Of a DNA stretch of 7,653 nt, positions 6,500 through 7,653 are shown one piece after another. The notes beneath the pieces are model-generated. The model had not been told where the DNA came from. It was given only the letters and a program-made list of their open reading frames with translations, and ran no database searches. Made by a program: the position numbers and the translations under genes. The DNA comes from Spirochaetota bacterium (lineage in GTDB: Bacteria > Spirochaetota > Spirochaetia > Treponematales > Treponemataceae): NCBI GenBank assembly GCA_022704725.1, contig JAKJFV010000071.1, positions 1-7,653 on the forward strand. Reading direction: 5' to 3'. The stretch's first letter is position 1; the number at the start of each line of letters is the position of its first letter.

Positions 6500-6530
6500 G
6501 GTCTGCGGCAAGGAATTCTATGCGCAGACC
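6500..6530 (-). other. Stem-loop between proS and the downstream secreted-protein gene
   Basis: GGTCTGCG (6500-6507) and CGCAGACC (6523-6530) form a perfect, GC-rich 8-bp stem with a 15-base loop. It fills much of the 64-bp gap. No T-run follows on the minus strand, so it is unlikely to be an intrinsic terminator. It may be an RNA processing or stability element that separates expression of the two genes. The repeat is seen directly; its function is inferred. Confidence 0.5.
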
Positions 6531-6543
6531 TTGAACAAAATTA

Positions 6544-7653
6544 CTACGAATTAAGATCAGCCAAAGCTGCATCAATAATCGTCTTAACGTGAGAAGCGGC
6601 CTTAGAAGACGGAATTAATTCCGGCTCAGGTTTAGCACGCTCCTTTATTTCTACATTGGGCAGGTTTTTATCGCCTACAACGACGCGCACAGGAATACCA
6701 ATGAGATCCATATCTTTAAACTTAACACCGGGTCTTTCATTGCGGTCATCTAAAAGCACTTCAATTCCAGCCTTTTTGAACTCCTCATAAAGAGCATCGG
6801 CAGTTTCTTTCATGGCACCTTCATATTTTATAGGAACAATAACAGCCTGATACGGTGCAACACTCATAGTCCAGACTATGCCGTTTTCATCATGATGTTC
6901 TTCTATAATTGAGGCGAGCGCACGGTCTACACCAATGCCGTAGCAGCCCATGGTCGGAATCTGGAGCTTTCCATTTTCATCGAGGTAGGTAACATTCATT
7001 GCCTTGGTATATTTATAGCCGAGCTTAAAAATATGACCGAGTTCGTTGCCCTTTTTGCTGTAATATTCGGCACCGCAGGAAGCGCACTTGTCCCCTGCAA
7101 CGACCGTTCTAACGTCGCCCGTCATAAAGGGAGTAAAGTCGCGGACGGGTTCAACATGAATAAAGTGAACATCCTTTGCCAATCCTCCGGTAACAGCATC
7201 GTGCATTACAAGAACCGATTCATCGGCAATGACAGGGACAGAGCTCAAACCTGCAGGACCTGCAAATCCGACAGGCGCGTTAGTAATGCGGACAACATCA
7301 TCATCGCAGGCGAGCTCTACTTCACTTGCCTTTAATAAGGATGCAAGTTTTGCTTCATTTACATCGAGGTCTCCTCTAATGCAGACTGCGAAAAATGAAA
7401 CAGGGTAAAACTTTGCAGCGTCTCCTGTGTCTGTAACACGCTTAAGAGAGCCGCAGCCGGGAGCCTTTGTTAAATCGAGCTCTGAGTTTAACACCTTATA
7501 AATGAGTGTTTTAATAAAGGTTTGAGGATTCGTTTTTAAAAACGAAGAAAGCTCCTCGATCGTCCTAACATTCGGAGTGTCGATCGCTTCTTTGGGTTTA
7601 TCAGTTTTCTGTTGAGGTTTTCCTTCCGCATTCAAAGGAGTGTCTTGCGCGCA
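6544..7653 (-). CDS. proS: Prolyl-tRNA synthetase, bacterial type, C-terminal 369 residues (5' end outside window)
   Basis: Prolyl-tRNA synthetase charges tRNA-Pro with proline in the cytoplasm. The frame stays open through the right edge, so the N-terminus and class II motifs 1 and 2 lie outside. Window residues about 26-175 are the INS (YbaK-like) editing domain, which hydrolyses alanyl-tRNA-Pro. It includes IKTL, whose Lys48 corresponds to the editing lysine of E. coli ProRS, plus RGD and VVAGD. A CxxC pair (Cys190, Cys193) precedes the GHIFKLG return to the catalytic core. Class II motif 3 is at about 233-250 (TMGCYGIGVDRALAS). The anticodon-binding domain fills 265-369, with VLLDDRNERPG and LIGIPVRVVVGDKNL. 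The INS domain marks the bacterial rather than the archaeal/eukaryotic form. A secreted-protein gene follows 64 bp downstream on the same strand. Confidence 0.97.
   Translation of the reverse strand, partial: CAQDTPLNAEGKPQQKTDKPKEAIDTPNVRTIEELSSFLKTNPQTFIKTLIYKVLNSELDLTKAPGCGSLKRVTDTGDAAKFYPVSFFAVCIRGDLDVNEAKLASLLKASEVELACDDDVVRITNAPVGFAGPAGLSSVPVIADESVLVMHDAVTGGLAKDVHFIHVEPVRDFTPFMTGDVRTVVAGDKCASCGAEYYSKKGNELGHIFKLGYKYTKAMNVTYLDENGKLQIPTMGCYGIGVDRALASIIEEHHDENGIVWTMSVAPYQAVIVPIKYEGAMKETADALYEEFKKAGIEVLLDDRNERPGVKFKDMDLIGIPVRVVVGDKNLPNVEIKERAKPEPELIPSSKAASHVKTIIDAALADLNS

Noticed and set aside
6480..6575. Longer start for the secreted protein
   Set aside because: It overlaps the proS coding end and places the signal peptide internally; the ATG at 6479 has a good ribosome-binding site.
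7033..7335. Plus-strand open frame of 100 codons opposite proS
   Set aside because: It is antisense to the conserved ProRS editing domain and resembles no known protein; a shadow frame.
1..7653. Mobile elements, CRISPR arrays, tRNA or rRNA genes
   Set aside because: No transposase or integrase, no spaced direct repeats, no terminal repeats with target duplication, and no cloverleaf-like sequence was seen on either strand.

Overview
The window reads as ordinary, densely coded bacterial chromosome, with no mobile element, RNA gene or CRISPR array. Base composition is moderate and slightly AT-rich. The soluble sugar-receptor histidine kinase, the GerMN protein and a proS followed by an unrecognised secreted protein suggest a plant-polysaccharide-using spirochaete, most likely a Treponema relative. 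That assignment is inference from gene style; no single gene here proves it.

Layout, left to right. (1) Minus strand, running off the left edge: the first 487 residues of a glycoside hydrolase family 52 beta-xylosidase, with no signal peptide, so cytoplasmic. (2) Minus strand: a NarL/LuxR-type response regulator. (3) Minus strand: a large soluble histidine kinase whose input is a LacI/PurR-type sugar-binding domain without DNA-binding helices, followed by a GAF-like domain, coiled coil, HisKA_3 and HATPase. (4) A compact divergent control region (about 4513-4620) with two -10 boxes placed so that both transcripts would be leaderless, and a perfect 13-bp inverted repeat. (5) Plus strand: a membrane-anchored GerMN-domain protein. 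(6) Minus strand, convergent with it 5 bp away: an unrecognised secreted protein. (7) Minus strand, running off the right edge: the C-terminal 369 residues of bacterial-type prolyl-tRNA synthetase. No gap between genes exceeds about 110 bases.

How they may work together. Kinase, regulator and xylosidase lie in that transcriptional order on one strand. The simplest reading is a sugar-responsive switch: a cytoplasmic receptor-kinase binds a pentose or oligosaccharide, phosphorylates the regulator, and controls intracellular xylo-oligosaccharide hydrolysis. In support, a 10-base element (AACTGATTAG) occurs both at the kinase promoter and just ahead of the xylosidase, where it is half of an inverted repeat with half-sites 20 bp apart. 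proS, the secreted protein and the GerMN gene look like a separate housekeeping or envelope neighbourhood.

The best candidate for something new is the receptor-kinase/regulator/GH52 module with its shared DNA element. The individual domains are known; the ligand, the binding site and the leaderless control are inferred.
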